This document shows positions 61,829 through 64,000 of a stretch of DNA of 64,000 nt, one piece after another. Source of the stretch: Rattus norvegicus (taxonomy: Eukaryota > Chordata > Mammalia > Rodentia > Muridae); assembly GCF_036323735.1 (NCBI RefSeq), contig NC_086026.1, positions 72,380,039 to 72,444,038 on the forward strand, read 5' to 3'. Positions within the stretch are counted from its first letter, which is position 1. Every line of letters begins with the position of its first letter. The notes beneath the pieces are model-generated. The model had not been told where the DNA came from, did not search any database, and saw only the letters and a list, made by a program, of their open reading frames with translations. Made by a program: the position numbers and the translations under genes.

Positions 61829-62755
61829 AACCTGGCTGAACAAGTGTGTGGTTTTTTTAACCAGTCGGTAAAACAACCAAGGAAAAGATAATGCAGGTAA
61901 CCTTTAAACAAAAAAATTCATGAAATTCCAGGGAATCTATTAATGATATTTAAATGTTTTCTTGAAGTCTAAGTATCTTAAAAGTACTGTGTGACCTTTG
62001 TACTTCTGCTTCGCTACTCCTGGCCTCAGTTTTCTGATAGGTGGAGTTGAGAGTGAGATTCTCTCAGGGGGCTGCCAGCTCACGAACTCCTTCCTGCATG
62101 GCACAGACCTGCTTCCTGCCCAGTGCGAGTGATATCTGTACCTAAATTTCTGAGCCAGCCCTTCCGGGCCTCTTTAATAAGTATGGTGGACTTCTAACAT
62201 GGGTGTCTGTTAGAAGTCTCTCCTTGCCACAAACAGGTAAACTACGGGTGGACAATGACCCGCGTCCTGCCAGAGGCCCCTTAACAGCTTGCCTGTTGCG
62301 GAGATGCAACAGTCCACTCTCTCATCCCACCTATCCCACTCTTCGGAGTTGACGATCTGGTTAAACGTTATATTTCCCATCGTGCACTAGGGCCTCCTGC
62401 TCAGAGGATGCCATGGCTCTTCAGAGTTTCTTTCTGTGACTCCACCCCGGCTCCCAGCCAGGAATTCTTCCGGCCCATACGGCCCATACTCTGCTTAAAT
62501 TGGCTAAGGACGCTAGCATTTGGAGCCAAACTCATTTACCTCAAGCTGCCTCAGGACAGCCTCTGCTGTTATTCTAATGCAGCACTCCTCTGCCGCCGCT
62601 GGGGGTTGTTCTTGTGTAGGGGTGGGGCATTAGATAGGTTCTCGATCTATAATTCTGCTTGGTTTTATAGTTCTTCGGCTCAGAGTCCACTGTACCGTGG
62701 ACCCCTTCTTGCATGTCAGTATAGCTAGGAGGTGAAGCAGCCAACCCCAGCTAGT
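61829..62755. other. Mostly single-copy sequence; possible MIR 61985-62060
   Basis: About 925 bp. GTGTGACCTTTGTACTTC and GGCCTCAGTTTTCTGATAGG suggest a plus-strand MIR. It contains the 62189 hairpin. The 106-codon plus-strand frame at 62408-62728 has no known domain. Confidence 0.4.
62189..62218. repeat. 11-bp perfect hairpin
   Basis: GACTTCTAACA (62189-62199), loop TGGGTGTC, TGTTAGAAGTC (62208-62218). Confidence 0.93.
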
Positions 62756-62925
62756 TTGCTCTCCCTCCCAACCTCCCTCCCTCCTCTTTCCCTCCTCCCT
62801 TCCTTTTCTCCTTCTCTCCTTCCTTTCTTCTCATCCCTTCTCATTTCCTTCCTAATACTGGGGATGAAATCCAGGGCCTTTGTGTCTATACATTTAGCAC
62901 TGAGCTACATCCTCATACCTCAGAT
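62756..62925 (-). mobile_element. Pyrimidine tract joined to an ID-like remnant
   Basis: C/T-rich 62757-62852 (CTCCCTCC, TTCC units), then GGGATGAAATCCAGGGCCTT and GCACTGAGCTACATCCTCAT. Confidence 0.72.
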
Positions 62926-63279
62926 GACCCCATCCTGCCTCTCGGCCAGGACAGGCCATTAGTAGTTCTCCCTGGTGTCTTGGTACATGTGACACCTTGA
63001 AAAGCTGACATGTACCCCTTTCTTGTTATCCAGATATACTTCTGAAGATTGGGTGACGGCCCAAGAACAGGAGCTGGGAGAAGAATTAAGAACAAAAGCA
63101 AGATACTGGTGTCTTTCCTGGTCGAGCGAGCCCAGGAGAGGGGAGTTTCCTAGGACTTCCTGTGTTACCTCAAGAAAGGTTAGCATGGGGCCTGAGAATA
63201 GTGAAATTGCGATCTTGTGTGCTTTCAGACTCTGATGCAGTTGCCTAGCAGGAACCCTCTAGAGACATGCCCCAGATTC
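62926..63279. other. Unassigned
   Basis: About 350 bp, no recognised feature. Confidence 0.3.
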
Positions 63280-63478
63280 CACATTATAAACCTGTGTGTG
63301 TGTGGTATGTGTGTATGTACAAATACATACATGTCTGTGGAGACCAGAGTGATTTTTATGAGGCAAAGTCTCTGACTAGTCTAGAGCTTGCCATGCAACT
63401 AAGTTTGCTGGCTAACAAATTCTGGGAATCTGTCTCCTCCTCCCAGATCAGGGATTATAGACACAAAACACTACAGTA
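63280..63478 (-). mobile_element. B3/B4-like remnant
   Basis: GTGTGTGTGGTATGTGTGTA, GTCTGTGGAGACCAGAGTGA, CTCCTCCCAGATCAGGGATT. Confidence 0.48.
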
Positions 63479-63698
63479 GGGTTTCTTCCTTCATGACCTG
63501 GAGTTTGATATGTAGACCAGGATTTCCTCAAATGTACAGAGATCCGCCTGCCTCCGCCGCCTTAGAGCTGAGATTAAAGATGTGGCCCACCACATGCAGC
63601 CCACATCAGATTTTCTTTAAATGTGGGTACTGGGATTGAACTCAGGACCTTATGCTTGCAAGGCAAACACTTTACTGACAGAGCCATCTCCCCAGCCC
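63479..63698 (-). mobile_element. B4-family SINE (B1-like plus tRNA-like parts)
   Basis: B1-like 63479-63602 (CTGGAGTTTGATATGTAGAC, GAGATCCGCCTGCCTCCGCC), then AAATGTGGGTACTGGGATTG, ACTCAGGACCTTATGCTTGC, ending GAGCCATCTCCCCAGCCC. Confidence 0.8.
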
Positions 63699-63767
63699 TG
63701 CAAACCAACCAACTGTTAATAGAACCAAAACACATATTTCAGTGCCACAGAATGTTTTGAAAGAAAG

Positions 63768-63988
63768 ACTATTTTTTATAAGATTTATGTAACTTTTCTC
63801 TTACATATGAGAGTGTTTGCCTAAATACAAGTGTGTGCATCACGTGTGCCTGGCACCTTCAAAACGCAGAACCCTTAGAACTAGAGTTACAGGTAGTTAT
63901 GAGCTGCCACATAGGTACTGGGACTCGAACCCAGGTCCTCTGGTAGGACAACGAGTATTTTTAACTGATGAGCCATCTCTCCAGCTCT
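63768..63988 (-). mobile_element. B2 SINE
   Basis: TTTTTTATAAGATTTATGTA, GAGTGTTTGCCTAAATACAA, AGTTATGAGCTGCCACATAG, GAACCCAGGTCCTCTGGTAG, ending GAGCCATCTCTCCAGCTC. Confidence 0.9.
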
Positions 63989-64000
63989 AGAAAGGCTACT

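Overview
This window reads as rodent nuclear genomic DNA, most likely brown rat (Rattus). The main evidence is a set of eight clear ID SINEs (tRNA-Ala/BC1-type head, A-rich tail), several close to consensus and flanked by matching target-site duplications (TSDs). ID elements reached very high copy number in rat. Murid B1, B2, B3 and B4/ID_B1 SINEs, a rat/mouse-type L1 3' end and very long CA/GT microsatellites agree with this.

I find no convincing protein-coding gene, RNA gene, CRISPR array or bacterial-type feature. The long open frames (up to 339 codons) lie in CA/GT/CT microsatellites and are compositional artefacts. The only protein-derived sequence I recognise is dead LINE-1 ORF2. The window is best read as intergenic or deep intronic DNA.

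Layout: 0-11 kb is SINE-dense (ID at 501 and 6692, many B1/B2/B3/B4) with single-copy gaps. 11.64-13.60 kb is a 5'-truncated L1 with a TSD. 14-17 kb holds a 760-bp GT/CT array with 279-bp and 212-bp higher-order periods, then a pyrimidine tract. 17.3-20.2 kb is an old MaLR-like LTR followed by the most repeat-poor block. 20-30 kb is SINEs, an L2 remnant, a reverse-strand L1 remnant and GT arrays. 30-33 kb has two old L1 3' remnants. 33.3 kb has a URR1 hAT element with a B2 nested at its edge. 35.3-36.0 kb is a 745-bp GT/GAGT array. 36.6-37.0 kb is an ID/B2 nest. 37.87-38.08 kb is a perfect 104-bp tandem duplication. 38.7-40.4 kb is a GC-richer, nearly single-copy segment with an RFX X-box and a splice-flanked 46-bp segment, the best regulatory candidate here. 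42.3-43.9 kb is a three-level nest (B2, rodent LTR-like repeat, solo class-II LTR with 6-bp TSD). 44-56 kb is SINEs and LTR remnants. 56.7-57.8 kb is a 1.1-kb CA/TC array. 58-64 kb is SINEs, a 15-bp minisatellite with bZIP-like motifs, a hairpin and a further LTR-like element.

There are no gene pathways to describe. What the sequence records is retrotransposition, nesting, microsatellite growth from SINE tails and local duplication. Family names come from remembered consensus features and have not been checked by a database search; older elements have approximate ends.
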